Shown: positions 22,141 through 34,654 of the stretch, piece after piece
Numbering within the stretch: the stretch's first letter is position 1
Layout of the letters: every line of letters begins with the position of its first letter
Assembly (NCBI GenBank): GCA_002946415.1
Contig: NJPS01000032.1
Location: forward strand, 248,001 to 312,000
Direction of reading: 5' to 3'
Origin: Rutstroemia sp. NJR-2017a BVV2
Lineage: Eukaryota > Ascomycota > Leotiomycetes > Helotiales > Rutstroemiaceae
DNA: 64,000 nucleotides
Program-made: the position numbers and the translations under genes
The notes under the pieces: model-generated
Told to the model about the DNA's origin: nothing
The model's input: the letters and a program-made list of their open reading frames with translations, nothing else
The model's database searches: none

Positions 22141-23712
22141 GGCGATACGAGATGTGAGGGGGAGGGGAAAGGGTGGGTTCTTGGGCGAAATTTGTTGAAA
22201 ATCGGAAGTTCAATTGGATGAACAACAGTTGGATTCTTCTCCCAATTGACCTTCAGATTCGAGCAGGTTCAAAGGAATGAATAGATCATGGAACAGCCTT
22301 TCCTATTGCTTTTTAAACGAACAGCAATAGGAGAATATAGAGAAAGCCAAGTTCAATTCCAAACGAATGTGGTTAAGGGCCAAGTAGAGCTGGAAGGGGG
22401 TGTGGAAGTAGAAGTGGGTGTGGGTGTGGTGTGGTGTGGGTGTGGGTGATCTTGGAATATGTGGCAGAGCGGGGCGGTGAAAAAGGAATTTCGACGTGTG
22501 TTCAGACTTCAAGAGCGTTCAAAAGCAGACAAGTAGATACTAGTGAGGGCGAGGGTGAGGGTGAGGGAGGGTGGAGAGTGTGCGTTTGTGTGTTCAAAGT
22601 GTTCAGTGTTTCTGCAGAGCAAAAGTGCAGGGGACAGCTGGTAAGCTCGCACTACCTCCGTGGGCGCGCTGGGGCAGTAGGGGAAGGGTTTTTTAACGAA
22701 TAGTAGCATCCGGTGGAGTAATAACTTATAACACTCCAAGTTTAGCAGAAACATGAGAGGCATAAGGGGTTTGTTTTACACGTTTTTCGACCGAGAAGGA
22801 GAGCGGGAAACGGGGATTGGAGGATCTGCCCAACGAATTATATTGCTCGCACTGTCATCGTGCAAATGCGAACTGCGAGTCAGATTGTACAGTGTAGTGC
22901 ACATACGAACATACACTCGTCCGTCGAGCTGCATATGATGGCACGATATGGAGCAAATATTCCGATACTAAGACTTACGCTCGTCTTGAGAATATTCCTT
23001 CGCTCGCTCCAGACTCCAGTCCTCTATCTCTCTCCCTCTTTTATGGTATGAAGATCCGACTACAATCCCAGCTTCTAGCTCCACGCCACGGCAGTCGGGA
23101 AAACCCCTCGTCCCCCAAAACAGGTCAAGTGCCGGGTGCGTACCCTAAAAGATTGAGGTTTTATTTGCAGAGAAAGGAGCTTCGCTAAGTGTCCAGTACG
23201 AAGCATAGAAGTACCAATCATGCACGTACAGAGCACCGAGCCAGTCTGCAACCTTCTGCAGTCTGCAACGAGACTTTTACCTCGAAGAAGAAATGAAGAC
23301 CGGGGAATTTTCGACCCCCTTTGGCGCTACTGTACACTCCGTAGAGGACATCCTTGATCTAGCCCAGGTTGTAGATAGGAGATGGAACTTCAATCAAAGC
23401 TCAGACCCGCCATAGCTTCTACAGTTTCGGCAGGAAAATAACTTATAGGGTACCACTTTATTTCGAATAGACTGATAACTACCCATTAAGTACATGTTCA
23501 GAGAAAGAGGGGAACTCCGTTCGATCAAAAGGAAAAAACACGGGGAAAACTACGGTGCAAGAACAAAAGAATTACTCCGTTTCCCATCCAAAGGTCCAGC
23601 TTCCCAAATAGCAAGTTCGTTGTCAACACTTCCATTCAATCTGCCCTTTACAAATCGTCGCTCCTAGCCGCTCAGCAACATCCTTATGTTCGCTCCCTGA
23701 TCATAGCACCTC
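22141..23712. promoter_or_regulatory. Upstream region of LAG1
   Basis: 1.57 kb between the LAG1 start and the 3' end of the Bax-inhibitor gene. It holds G/T-rich repeats (TGGGTG units near 22410-22449 and GAGGGT units near 22540-22572). No gene seen. Confidence 0.4.
22410..22449. repeat. G/T-rich short tandem repeat
   Basis: Repeated GTGGGT/GTGGT units on the plus strand in the LAG1 upstream region; a second purine run of GAGGGT units follows at about 22540-22572. Confidence 0.7.
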
Positions 23713-24756
23713 CTAATTATTTTGTTGAGAGTTGAGAATGCGGAGAATAGCTAGGAATAGGTTGATGATGTCAAGGTACAGGCTGATAGCAGCCGCGATT
23801 TCTTCTTCCACATGGTAGTGTCTCATGATAAGTTGCGTATCAACAAGAATGTAGCCGGAGAAGATAAGGGCGGCGATTCCAGAGTACGCCAACTCAACGG
23901 TGCTGTTACTTGGGAAGAACGCAGCCATGAATCCGAAGAGTATCAACGCCCATAGTCCACCGAACAAGTATGGCATCCATGAGGTAAAATCGTACTTGGT
24001 CTGGCAGGCGAACAGAGTGAGCGCAACGAATATTCCAGCGGTGAGCAATACAGCTTGCAAGACGATGCGAGAGTCAAAGGTCGATACAATGACCGAAATC
24101 GAGTAGGCTTCGAGAGCCGTAAATCCTGTGAGGAAGAGGAGGTTGGTTGGATAAGACTTTCGTTTCCAGTATGTCAAGAGCATAAAGCCGATTGCGCCGA
24201 AGAGCTGTAAACGTTAGCAGAGCAAAGAAGAGATGCGATTCCTCGTCATACCGAAATCCATAACATCCAAGTATTGGTTTGAATCCAGTTTTTGTAGGAG
24301 CTGCTAAAGAAGGAGATTGAGCTAAGAATAGCCGTGGCGATGAGTTGCACAGAGCTGGAGGCATGTTTAGCAAGACGGTTCCGGTGATGTAGATATTGCG
24401 AAAACTTACAGGATCGCATAGACCTTTCGAACGAACTGAATGAATTATTAGCGATATGCGCAATCGCAGATAATTAGAGAAGGCGACTTACCTGCATCCG
24501 AATCTCAATAGTTGCTTCAGCTACAGAGCCGCCAAACTAGATCTTCGTTAGAACTCTACTGCATCCTCTGGTGTTGAATGCGAACCTTGAAGTCATCTGG
24601 AATATTGTCCTCACTGCTTCTAGGTCCTCCAAGTAAAGCATCGTTGTCGGCAGATGCTGATGGCTCAGCATAGGAAGGCGGGGCTTGGGAATAATGAGCC
24701 GTATCATCAAAAGAGTCTCTCTGAGGAGCAGGAGTGTATTTGGTATTTGCCGACAT
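23713..24756 (-). CDS. Bax inhibitor-1 family protein (BXI1/LFG-type)
   Basis: Multi-helix membrane protein of the TMBIM/Bax-inhibitor family, in yeast linked to ER/vacuolar calcium and the unfolded protein response. About five exons. The first (start 24756) reads MSANTKYTPAPQRDSFDDTA and is a soluble Pro/Ser/Ala-rich tail with PPSYAEP. A short exon gives FGGSVAEATIEIRMQFVRKVY, the conserved entry to helix 1. The last large exon (23713 to about 24205) has helices around FLTGFTALEAYSISVIVSTF, TAGIFVALTLFACQTKYDFT, LIFSGYILVDTQLIMRHYHV (the family hallmark VDTQ) and SLYLDIINLFLAILRILN. The gene ends at 23713 after NSQQNN. Family assignment is secure; function comes from homologues. Confidence 0.9.
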
Positions 24757-25406
24757 CTTGAAGATAGTCCCAGAGATTTACCAACAGAAAAAATGAACCT
24801 TGGATGGAATTGTTGAAGAGGTTGATGATGGCGACAAGTTGAATGAGATCTGGGGAAGTTAGGTTGAATGGCTGTGCTCATAATAGAAGGCTCTAGTAAG
24901 TGTTAGACGTCATGGTGATTGGCGAGCATGGGGCAAGGCTCATAGCATATTAGTGGCTGCCTGCTCAAAGAACTGTAGACGCTTACATGTACTTCAAGAG
25001 ACATTCATTATAATAACTTAGTTCTTGTAAATCTTATTTTATTCACAATTCTATTGATTTAGTTGGAGGTTTAATTCATTATCGCATCGCGCTGACATCT
25101 CACTGAAAGCATTATAAAAAACGAAGTTTGTCATTTGCTTTGACGAATTGGTATGGACTGCTGATCACCAGAGTTATTAAGTTAATAAGAAAGAAATAAT
25201 GATTTAACTGCACATTAGAAGTCAATAAGGAAATACGTAATTAGCTTTTCAGAAGCTAGAATGAATGCAGCGCCGTCAACGACGTGCATCAAGAAATCCC
25301 CAGCTCCAGATATCGAACGAAAGCATATGCAGCAATCGACTGGCCTCACTATCTGCTTCCAATCATCCTTCCACGCATTAAAACATTGTCCTATCCATCA
25401 TCACCA
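24757..25406. other. Intergenic, AT-rich
   Basis: 650 bases between two minus-strand genes. The stretch about 24990-25260 is markedly A/T-rich, with many TA steps and no open frame of interest. It is either an ordinary spacer or a mutated repeat remnant. Confidence 0.45.
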
Positions 25407-26982
25407 TTAAGCTTCGGCCTCCGTCGTTCCATTAGCTTCGAGATGAGCACTTTGCTCACGCTGCATTCTTGCTTCGATCTCCTTCAATTGACTCTCACGT
25501 GCCAACAATTCTTGTCGCTTAGCCTCAATTTCTCGTTGCACTTTAACTTCAATCTCTCTGAGCTTCTCTTCTTCACGACGGAGCTGCTCTTCCTTCAGGC
25601 GGACAGATTGGGAAGCGAGGTCTTCAGGGTTCATTGAAGCATCACTATGGATATGTTAGCACACATTACGGTTTAGACATAGCGCTCGACTCACCCAGTG
25701 TTACCACCTTCGACGCTCTTGCTAAGTTTCTCGGTACGATAATTCTCGTACAAGAAATCGTGTGTGATTTCCTTCAAATCTGCCAAATGGCTGTGCAAGA
25801 GCGCACTTCTAATGGCAAGGAAGTCCGAGTGTCTTGGATTATCGACCTCTACGACTCCCCATGGATACTGCCTCGCACGCACTTTACGTCCACCAATCTC
25901 AACAACGTCCTCGGATCCCACAATAGCGAATGGCATCAAACCACGAAGTTCAGCGTTCTCCTCGACAGTATCTTCGTCGTCCTCCTCGATATCGTAGGGG
26001 AAATTGTAGACAGGAATTCGGTAATGCTCGATGTCTTCCATCACCAGCTTTTTTGACTCGGCCAACTCAGCAGGTGTCAAAGAATCGGCTTTGCCGATGA
26101 CGGGGATAACGTTAACTCGTGGGGAGAGGCGCTTCATCAGCTCAATATCCAACTCGCGAAGGCTATGATACATATCAGTTTAGAACTTGGGTGGACTTGA
26201 GTCAAGTTGCGACGTACCCGTGGCCGGTAGGAGTGATGAAATAGAGCAATGCATGGACACGATTATCGCGGAAACGAGGGTTACGCTTGATACGAGACTC
26301 CTCCGCAAGAATATCATCGTATTGTCGTTCGAGATAACCGACAATCTCACCGAAGCTATGGACCTGTCAGCTCTAAGACATCGCTTCAATGTCTTCCCCG
26401 CCTACCTTGCTTCATTATCGATTTGATCTCCGAATCCGGGTGTGTCGACGATCGTGAGCGAAATACGGGTTCCTTCTTCATCCAATTCTAGCTCTGAATA
26501 AACAATGTCAGTCGACAGTCGCAGCACCAAAGTAGATCAAATTTTAGAACTACTCACCCACGGTAATTGGCTTGATTTTAACTCCCTCCTCAACATGGGC
26601 ATTTGCTGCATCGTCGGCATCCTTGCCCGAGAGGACCTTCTTGCCGCAGAGAGTGTTCACGAAAGTGGTTCGCCCTGATGGATCGAATTAATTACTGCGC
26701 GACTTTTGTAGATATGCGCTAGACCGTCGTACCTGTGCCAGATGCACCACAAACCATCAAACAGAACTGAATACCCTTCTTCACATTCTTCTTTCTTCGC
26801 ATCTTAATCTGCCGAAAAGCTGAGGTCAGTAATGATCAAAACTTCGAAATGTAGGTATCAAACCCCAGAGGAGAACTGCTGGGGTGGTGGTGGTCAGAAA
26901 ATCCTGAAATCGGGGTAGGTTTGGGGTATTGTTATTGAATGGGGGATAGAGACAAACGTACGGCATTCAATGGAGAAGACAT
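25407..26982 (-). CDS. aspA: Septin of the Cdc11/AspA group
   Basis: GTP-binding filament-forming protein of septa and hyphal collars. The start MSSPLNA at 26982 is followed at once by an intron. Exon 2 carries IKMRRKKNVKKGIQFCLMVC and the P-loop GASGTGRTTF. Later exons give the switch DTPGFGDQ, the septin element RNPRFRDNRVHALLYFITP, and the G4 motif GKAD in VIPVIGKADSLTPAE. The C-terminal domain has PWGVVEVDNPRHSDFLAIRS, LHDFLYENYRTEKLS, then a heptad coiled coil (KLREIEVKVQREIEAKRQEL) ending LEANGTTEAEA. The Arg-Thr-Thr P-loop and the short N-terminus match Cdc11/AspA rather than Cdc3, Cdc10 or Cdc12. Confidence 0.93.
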
Positions 26983-27887
26983 GATTTCTGTTGTTTACGA
27001 GGCTCAAGCCACGAACTGAGATAAATTGGTCGGTGATAGACGGTGTGGTATGTAGTTCAGGGAGAGAATAATTGATGGAGGATAATTGTTTCTCGTTCTT
27101 TCCCTCTCTATTGAAGGCGCGAAGTTACTTTTCGTGAACTGTGAACTATCGGTCGACAAGTCGTTGCTTCTTCAAGTCAGGGGAATAATTTAGCGAAATA
27201 CACCGCGCGGGTTGCATAAGGCGCTTTGCCTGTTTAAGATGTGTGGGTGATTACCTACCTGGTAGAATGGGTGTGTACTACTGTGTGGGCAGAGCTTGTA
27301 CGAGGCTGAGGAAGCTAAATGATCGGGCTATTTTTCTATTCGCGTTATGTATTCATATATTTGCAGAAGACATGAGGTTAAATCTTTCTTTGAAGCAAAT
27401 CGCAGTGAATAAGCCGTCTCTTTTTCTCATTGTTTATCCCCTCCCCAAACCGTCAATGTCCTGTCCCGCCAAATCCCACTAATTGTTTCTGCTACGTGGA
27501 AAATGCTGGGAAGACGATTATAAAGCTTGGACGACATTTATTAGTCTTCTGTGGCTCATATGGCTCCTTTGGCTCATACGGCATAGCACTCCCACCATAG
27601 ATAGGAAACGAACGGTACTCTACTGCTATCTACCGGACACATGCATGGTGATAGGCTGACGATAGCCTAGCCTTGTTCTACCGTAGCTCCGCACCACGAT
27701 GATCTCGAATATCAACAATAATCTTGTCGCAATAGCTATCCATTTCGATGATTCAAAATCAGTAGAATATAAAGCATGGGGCTTGGCTTTATTAACTCCA
27801 AAACACATCTCTCATCGCCCTTCCCTACAATTGTAAAAACACTGTGGGACTTTGGAAAGTCAGAAGAAACACCAGTGTTTGGCTACG
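26983..27887. promoter_or_regulatory. Divergent region, septin / HSV2
   Basis: 905 bases between divergent starts. No coding frame with family features and no notable repeat. Confidence 0.4.
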
Positions 27888-29269
27888 ATGAACACCAGAC
27901 CAGCAATCGAGAGCTCGAGAAATACCGCAGCCTTATCAGCCTCCTTCAACGACAATGCCAGCTGTTTCTCTATTGGACTTGACACTGGTTTTCGCAGTAA
28001 GCCCTCATCAAACCATCACGGAAAGCCTAATCTGATGCCAAAATACAGTATATAACTCGGACCCATGCCAGCTCAGAGTTACCAGAGGTACACCTTCCCA
28101 AGACGCCGAGAACAAAATGAGTGCTGATGGGAATAGATTTCAACGCAGGAGTTGGTACTGCGGAGATGCTTGGGAGGACCAACTTTATTGCCTTGATTGG
28201 CGGAGGCAAGCAACCTAAATTTGCTCAAAATAAGGCAAGAGGCATTAGGGTTCTTGGAGTTGCCGCACAACTGACGACTCTTCTAGGTGATCATCTGGGA
28301 TGATGCGAAGCAGAAGATTGTGACCCAAATATCAGTTCTCACATCAGTGCGGGGTGTCCGGATCTCGAGGACGCATGTAGTGGTTGCACTTCTCAATAGT
28401 GTTAGGGTGTACCGCTTCAGCACTTCTCCGGAACATTGGGGTACCTTCGAGACCGCCAACAACCCCTACGGACTCTGCTGCTTGAATTCCACCAGCGTTG
28501 TTTTTCCTGGTAGAACTGCTGGGCAAGTACAGGTGGTTGAGTTGAGTACTGGCAATGTTACCATAATACCAGCCCACAGCACTGCCCTGAGAGCCCTTGA
28601 TATGAGTCGAGATGGCGAGGTCTTGGCTTCTGCAAGCGAAAAGGTCAGTTTGACCCCCTCCTCTTTACATTCACAGAGCTAAGTAGCATAAAGGGAACGT
28701 TGGTCAGAGTATGGGCGACAAGTAATTGTGCGAAAATAGCAGAACTCAGACGAGGAGTAGACCCAGCCGACATCTTCTCGATATCTTTCTCTCCGTCGGG
28801 TCAGCTTCTAGCTGTAACATCCGACAAGTCTACGCTTCACATATTTGATGTACCACATCCATCCAAACCTCCTCGATCAGAATCAGATACTGGTCATCGG
28901 CGGTTGACTTCTATGGGTAGTGGAAGTGGCATCAACCCGACAGTCAGTGAAGGCGATGCTAGTCAGAAGTGGGGGTTCTTAGGCCGTATACCGCTCATGC
29001 CACGGGTATTCTCCGACATTTACTCCTTTGCTTCGGCCCCCTTTACCATTGGAGACGAAACTTTTTCTGCATCATCTAATCCTTTGACCGTGAGCGATGC
29101 AGGCCCTAAACCTTCCAAGGGCGTGGTAGGATGGACGAGCGATTCTAGCATGATAGTCCTTGGAGCGGGCGTTGATGGCCGTTGGGAAAGATTCATTATT
29201 GCTGAGGGGGAAGATGGGAAACGTCACTGTCAACGAGATGGCTGGAAGAGGTATCTTAATGTCGAATAG
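27888..29269 (+). CDS. hsv2: PROPPIN WD-repeat protein (HSV2/Atg18-like)
   Basis: Seven-bladed beta-propeller that binds PI3P and PI(3,5)P2, acting in micronucleophagy and autophagy. Five exons in phase (27888-27996, 28049-28087, 28137-28234, 28287-28643, 28694-29269) give 392 residues. Early blades: FNDNASCFSIGLDTGFR, then IYNSDPCQLRVTR and GVGTAEMLGRTNFIALIGGG. The phosphoinositide-binding loop is AELRRG (the L/FRRG motif), followed by SISFSPSGQLLAVTSDKSTL. The intron 28235-28286 has a GC donor (AAG|GCAAGA) and AG acceptor, the only one here; the exon phases require it. HSV2 is favoured over Atg18 because the protein is short. Confidence 0.88.
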
Positions 29270-29450
29270 TTGCCCATACAGTTTTGTTTCATCGGTCATT
29301 GGACAGCATGGCGTTGGGATGATATGATCGGGGTTTAGGAAGCCTTGATGGTTCAGGCGCATGGGACGATTGTCGATCATGGATATCATATTTGCATTTA
29401 AGCCTGCATATTGTGTATTAAGCATTACGACATAGATTAAGACTTTACGA
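29270..29450. other. Short convergent spacer HSV2 / IST3-like
   Basis: 181 bases separate two stop codons on opposite strands, so the two 3' UTRs probably overlap. Confidence 0.5.
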
Positions 29451-30425
29451 CTATCTTCCCCGTCTCTCCGCGCTCTGTGATCTCTCCCTGCGTGACCTTC
29501 TGTCTTTTCTACGGTCATCCTCTGGTAACCTTTTTCGATCCTCGCGATCCCGTTCACTGTGTCTGTTGTGTCCATGGCCTCTGTGCCTTGATCGGTGTTC
29601 ATCGTCGCGCTCGCTCCGTTCATCTCTATCTCTATCATATCCGTCACTTCGATGCCTCGAACGATGCCCATCTTCTCGCTCAGCATGCCTCTCCGTATCT
29701 CGCCGTGAGCGATGACGATGTTTATGAGTCTTCTCCTTCTCCGATTTCGCCGCTCCCTTGACTCTAGACAGTGCTTGCGCAACCTCTTCCTTCTTCTCTT
29801 CGATCAAAAATGCCTTCATTGGATCATCCTCGTCGTGATCTCTGATCAACAACGCCAGTTCTCTCTCCTCCTTCAACAATGGTCTTTGCTCCTCCTGTTC
29901 ACTCTCACTCCCACTCCCGCTAAGCCTCCGTCTCTTCCTTCTTTCCTCTTCATCCCCAGCCGTCTTTCCACTCAAGTCCCCGCTCAAGTCTAATCCCGTA
30001 TCCTCTTCTCCCTCTTTTCTCTTATACCTGGTGTGATCAACTCTTAATGTTCTGCCGGCGATCACAGCACCGCCAAGGTTATCAACAGCCAGATCCGTAC
30101 TCCTCTGATCCTCGTATTTTAAGAAAGCAAACCCTCGCGACTTTCCGGTCTCTTTATCTCGCACCAGATTTATGTACGTAGGTTCCCCATATTGTGAGAA
30201 GATGGTGAGCACGTCACCTTCAGAGAGCTCAAATGGTAAGCCACCGATGTAAATGTAGGCTGTATCGCGATAGTCTGTATGCCAGGAGGCGGACGGAGGT
30301 CTGGATGAGTTTGTTAGCTAAGAATTAAACCACCTGCCCATGAATAGGAGCGACTGATCGGGTACTTACATGCCTTGCTCAAGCTCGCGCTTATTGAGCT
30401 CTTGAATTTGTCGAATGGTATTCAT
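29451..30425 (-). CDS. U2 snRNP/RES-complex RNA-binding protein, IST3/RBMX2-like
   Basis: Single-RRM splicing factor of the RES complex (retention and splicing). Two exons, 30370-30425 and 29451-30300, give 301 residues. The start MNTIRQIQELNKRELEQG is the conserved N-terminal helix of IST3/RBMX2. The RRM has AYIYIGGLPFELSEGD (RNP2) and KSRGFAFLKYEDQRS (RNP1), with DHTRYK closing it. The rest is a long charged tail rich in RDR, RHR and RSR dipeptides, typical of metazoan and filamentous-fungal members and missing from the short yeast protein. It is divergent from the dynein gene. Confidence 0.88.
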
Positions 30426-30833
30426 CTCGTGCTTTTCTACCAAGGAATTTAGAAGTGAAGGAAACAGGCAAGGCTGCCGGCTCAGAATTTAGACAAGGCG
30501 GCGTTGTAAAGTTTCAGGCCCTTGGCTCTTGAGACTTGAAGATGGCGAGGCTGGCACAAAATTTAGCCCCTGCCTCGCGTGTCCCTGCATGAATTGATTC
30601 ACGTTCACAACTTTATGAAGCTTCTCTCCAATACAAGAACATGATGGATCTAGAACGGTGGATGCGACAACTTCGAAAACAATTAACTCTTACATACGCC
30701 TAATACTTGGAGGACTTTGGGGCATATTTCTGGTGACGGCAACGAATCACCAGTTCCAAACGTTTCTACTGGAGAGGGCATGGTCATTGGTACAACATAG
30801 GAGAAGCAAATATCCGTTTGGAAGACGGCCAAA
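30426..30833. promoter_or_regulatory. Divergent region, IST3-like / dynein LIC
   Basis: 408 bases between divergent starts. An open frame crossing 30658-30972 is out of frame with the dynein gene and shows no family similarity. Confidence 0.4.
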
Positions 30834-32675
30834 ATGGCGAACAACCGGGCTTCGACATATACGCAGGCTACAACATCTAGCGAAGATGAGGAGAAGAAAG
30901 ACATGTGGTCGTCCATGTTGGACGGAGTTGCAAGTGGTAAACGACTACCGGAAAAGAACATACTTGTATTAGGTACAGTTCTTCCATCTATAGCGAGAAA
31001 AGAGGAGTGCCGGTATTGACATGGAGTAGGAGGAACAACAGATTCGCAAAGAGAATTTTTGGAAGCTTTATCCGTCGATGACACAAAAAAGGCACAGGAT
31101 AGGCACAGCAGTAAACAGCCTCCTATCGCGAATAACTTCGCTCTGGGATACACATATCATGATGTTTTGGATGCTGATCATGAAGGTAGGTTTGGCTTGT
31201 CGCACCGGGGTTGTTGATGCGGTGCTGACTTTCTAGATATTCTGGCTAGATTATCCTTATATCTCCTTGCCGATCCTTCACCGTCCTTCACCCCTCTCAT
31301 GCAGCCTCTTCTCACACCCCAAACGATTCCGAACACGCTCATCGTCATACTCCTCGATTGGTCGCAACCGTGGTTCTGGCTAAGGGAATTGAGGGACTGG
31401 ATATGCTTGTTACGGCCTCTTCTTATATCTTTAGACGAGGATTGCAAGGAGAAGATGGAGGAGGTTATGATTAGTTGGAGGGATAGGGGACGCGGGGGAA
31501 GCACTTTGGATGGTGGGGGGAGCACCGCTACAGAAGGGGACGTAAGCCTACCCTTAGGGCCCGGTGAATGGGAAGAAGCTTTGGGTCTCCCACTGTGTGT
31601 GGTCTGTCAAAATGTTAGCTTCATCCTGCGCAATACCCCATCTGAAGCTCGCTAGCTGACATACATAGGCTGATAAAATTGAAACTTTGGAGAAAGAGCG
31701 GTCTTGGAGAGAAGACGAATTCGACTTTGTTCTGCAGTCCTTGAGGACTATTCTGCTGAAACGTTGGTTTCCCTGTGGCCTTGTATATTCCTTCTGCTAA
31801 CTATTTCCAGACGGCGCATCTCTTATCTACACAACACCTGGAGTTACAAGTCCTCTACAAGGCCTCATACACTCGTCGCTCGGCATCCACTCTTTACTAA
31901 AACGTCAACCTATTAGACATAACGTAATCGACCGAGACAAGGTTGTCGTGCCTCCTAATTGGGATTCCTGGGGCAAAATCCGTGTCCTCCGCGAAGGTTT
32001 CGATGTGGAAGAAGTGAACAAGGGGTGGTCGTTAGATATCGAAGAAGGACCGGGCCTTATAGCTAATGGCAACGGTGCTAGTTCTACATCCGGAGATAAT
32101 GAATCCCATGGAGCTATAACTGGAGGCGCCGTAGCCGCATACGAAGAAGTTATTCGAGATCCTAGCCTCGATGCTTTGCAAGCCACCTCTGCCGAAACAC
32201 TGGGACTTAGACTGGAAGTATCAAGTCTGGATGCTCAAAGCTTCCTAGCTTCTCAGGTTCCTATTCTAGAGACGATTAGCCGAGGCGCAGATGTTTCGAA
32301 TGTCGACAGTAACCGCTTAGTAAATGGGAGGAAGATATCCGGTGACTTCGAACCCGCAGGTGACCAGAGGCAGCTGGACGAGGGGCGAGTTAGTGAGCAT
32401 ATTGGGCCAGTCCAGTTCAACATGGGAGGTATCCAAGTGGATGCCGATGATATGCTTCAGAGACTAAAGGTATTCTACTGAATGACCAGCTGAAATGAGA
32501 TTACTCTAACACTTTATAGGATCGGCAAGCTTACACATCACCGGAGCCAACGACACCTGGCGCGACTTCCTCAGATGGCAAAGTACAAAACGAAGCACTT
32601 GCATCTTTCTTCGCAGGCCTAATGAAACGAGGTGGGAGCGCAAACAATAGTCCTAAGCCAGGAGGAGCATCATAA
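30834..32675 (+). CDS. Cytoplasmic dynein light intermediate chain
   Basis: Subunit of cytoplasmic dynein-1 (DLIC) that supports heavy-chain stability and cargo adaptor binding. Start MANNRASTYTQATTSSEDEE at 30834. The exon 1/2 junction gives LPEKNILVLGGTTDSQREFL, the fungal form of the Ras-like fold, in which the P-loop Lys is lost. Further exons carry FALGYTYHDVLDADHED, IPNTLIVILLDWSQPWFWLR, LGLPLCVVCQNADKIE, SLIYTTPGVTSPLQGLIHSS and NVIDRDKVVVPPNWDSWGKI, all DLIC landmarks. The tail includes QVDADDMLQRLKDRQAYTSP. At least six exons join in phase, ending at 32675. With RO-10, it is the second dynein/dynactin gene in this window. Confidence 0.9.
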
Positions 32676-33471
32676 GCAGCCTATCTGTGCAATGAGCTGG
32701 GCTTGATTTATTGGTATATTGAAAAATAAACCTTAGCGGGCGTTCGAACTGAAGGCGACGAACGCGGAGTCGACGGCGACAAACACCAGGAGAGGGGGAG
32801 ACTGAGAGGACGAGACAATGGAATGGGAAGAGAGGTGCCGTTTTTGCATGATACCCGGCGGGCTGACTAGATGTAATCTTATACATTTTGTTCCATGTCA
32901 ATGGATCTAATTCAAAAACCTCGATCCCAGATTGCGGCGATGGATGCTAAGGGCAGAATCGAGGGCATTTGTCGCAATGTCGCATCTACTACGACTTCCA
33001 CAAAATCAATTGAACAAAATCACGATAATTACTTATTTAAGACGTGCAACAAAACTTTCATGGAGCTGGGGGATCGGGGAATCATTGGTTGCAGGCCCAT
33101 TCACTGCCCAGAGAAGTGATGTGAACTTTTGTACTTGGTGAGGTTTTATTGGTGTTCTTCTAGACTTGGACCCAATGTCATGACTCTCACACTATGTCCA
33201 AAAAAGACGACACACCAAACCTGCCAAAGAAGACCTCTATTTGGACTGAATACTAAAGTATGATCAAAATCTGAAATAATCTAAATATTGAGATTCTAAC
33301 GATTAAGAGCTAAATCTATATTACATATCGGGTTTTAAGCTGATATCTAAAATATAAATTTGGTTATGAATATGTGGATAGTAGAAAGGCTTCAATTCAA
33401 GTATATTGTCTTTTGGAATATTATGTGACTTGTTCTTCCCACGAACTTTTATATTTGCTCTGAACCAGTGT
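32676..33471. other. Convergent intergenic with AT-rich patch
   Basis: 796 bases between two 3' ends. About 33240-33420 is very A/T-rich with many TA and AT steps. No gene recognised. Confidence 0.45.
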
Positions 33472-34654
33472 TCAGTCCCGAAATTTTTCCAACAGTTTGT
33501 CATCCCAGCTATATTCTCTTGTTAGTTCCACTGTTCAATTCTATCGAAAAAGTCAAGTGAGTAACTCACCTCAAGAACTTCCCACTCCATTCCTTCTCCA
33601 CTTCACCCACTGCCAATCCCGCCATGACACCGCCTGGTAGCTCCGGCTTCAACAACTTCCCACCTTCATGCAGACTTATAAATTTCTCCGCGTCCTTCTT
33701 GTCCATAGTCCCGTCTGAAGAGTAGCCCCTGACCTCCTTCTGCATCTCGGTGTCTACAACCCCGGGACGGATGGCCAGAGTGGTGACCAGTGGCTCTTCG
33801 ACGCTAAGTGTTTGGGCTAGGTGGTTGAGCGATGCTTTTGAGGAACCATAGGCACCCCAGGTGGAGTAGGCGCCAATGGCAGCACCTGAAGAGGTCAGTA
33901 GGATGGTACCGTGGGTGGTGCGGAGGTGAGGAAGTGAAGGCTTGATCTGTATTCAGACAGTTAATGAATGCTTTCCAAGCGGAAAGGGACAGATGAAATA
34001 CGAACAAATGCCAGGGCGCTGAAAAAGTTGACGTCGAATAGAGTGCGCCATTCTTCGGGCGTGCTGTCTACAATACGTTTTACCGGGGAAAGAGTGCCGT
34101 GGTTGACGATCAGACTGTCAAGTTTGGAGAACCGTTGTATAGTCGTGTCTACTGCTTGAGATCCTATCTATGGATGTTAAGCTGTTAGCACTTGTGTAAG
34201 AAAGAGCTTGGACGATTGTGATAGAAATATGAAAAACCCATTTCGAGGTTGACCACGTTTATAGATCATATGACTCTGATTTAGAAGGCATACTTGACGA
34301 CTATGGTAGCGGTCATATCTTCCAGTACTGGTGAAGTCACTTGTGCTTCTCTTGCCAGCTCTTTCCTAAAGAAAGCTCATGCGAGTGTTTGACCTCTATC
34401 CTTTCCATCCTCCCAAATAAAAACAAGAATTGCTTCAGCCATGTAGCTCAGTGCAATCGGAAACCCACCTTGAAGTCGGTCAGATCCCCCACAACAACCT
34501 CCACCTGCTCCGGATACTGCTTCTTGAGCTCTTCCATGGGGCCCGCGGTCCTAGCCACAAGTACAACATTATGATGCTGAGATAGGAGCTTCTGTGCTAT
34601 CGCTAATCCAATGCCACGACTTGCGCCAGTTAGTAGAATGGTTTTAGGAGACAT
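33472..34654 (-). CDS. Short-chain dehydrogenase/reductase (IRC24/sepiapterin reductase-like)
   Basis: NAD(P)-dependent oxidoreductase with a Rossmann fold. Start MSPKTILLTGASRGIGLAIA, with the dinucleotide motif TGASRGIG. Exon 2 begins IGSQAVDTTIQRF and carries LIVNHGTLSP (NHG in place of the usual NAG). Exon 3 has TILLTSSGAAIGAYSTWG followed by AYGSSKASLNH, supplying the catalytic Ser, Tyr and Lys, and LAIRPGVVDTEMQ. A last small exon ends FLSWDDKLLEKFRD. The family resembles yeast YIR035C/IRC24-type enzymes; the substrate is unknown. It is divergent from the FAD oxidoreductase, with which it could be co-regulated. Confidence 0.85.

Noticed and set aside
2175..32675. RO-10 and dynein light intermediate chain as a functional dynein/dynactin cluster
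   Set aside because: They are 28 kb apart with unrelated genes between; co-location is probably chance.
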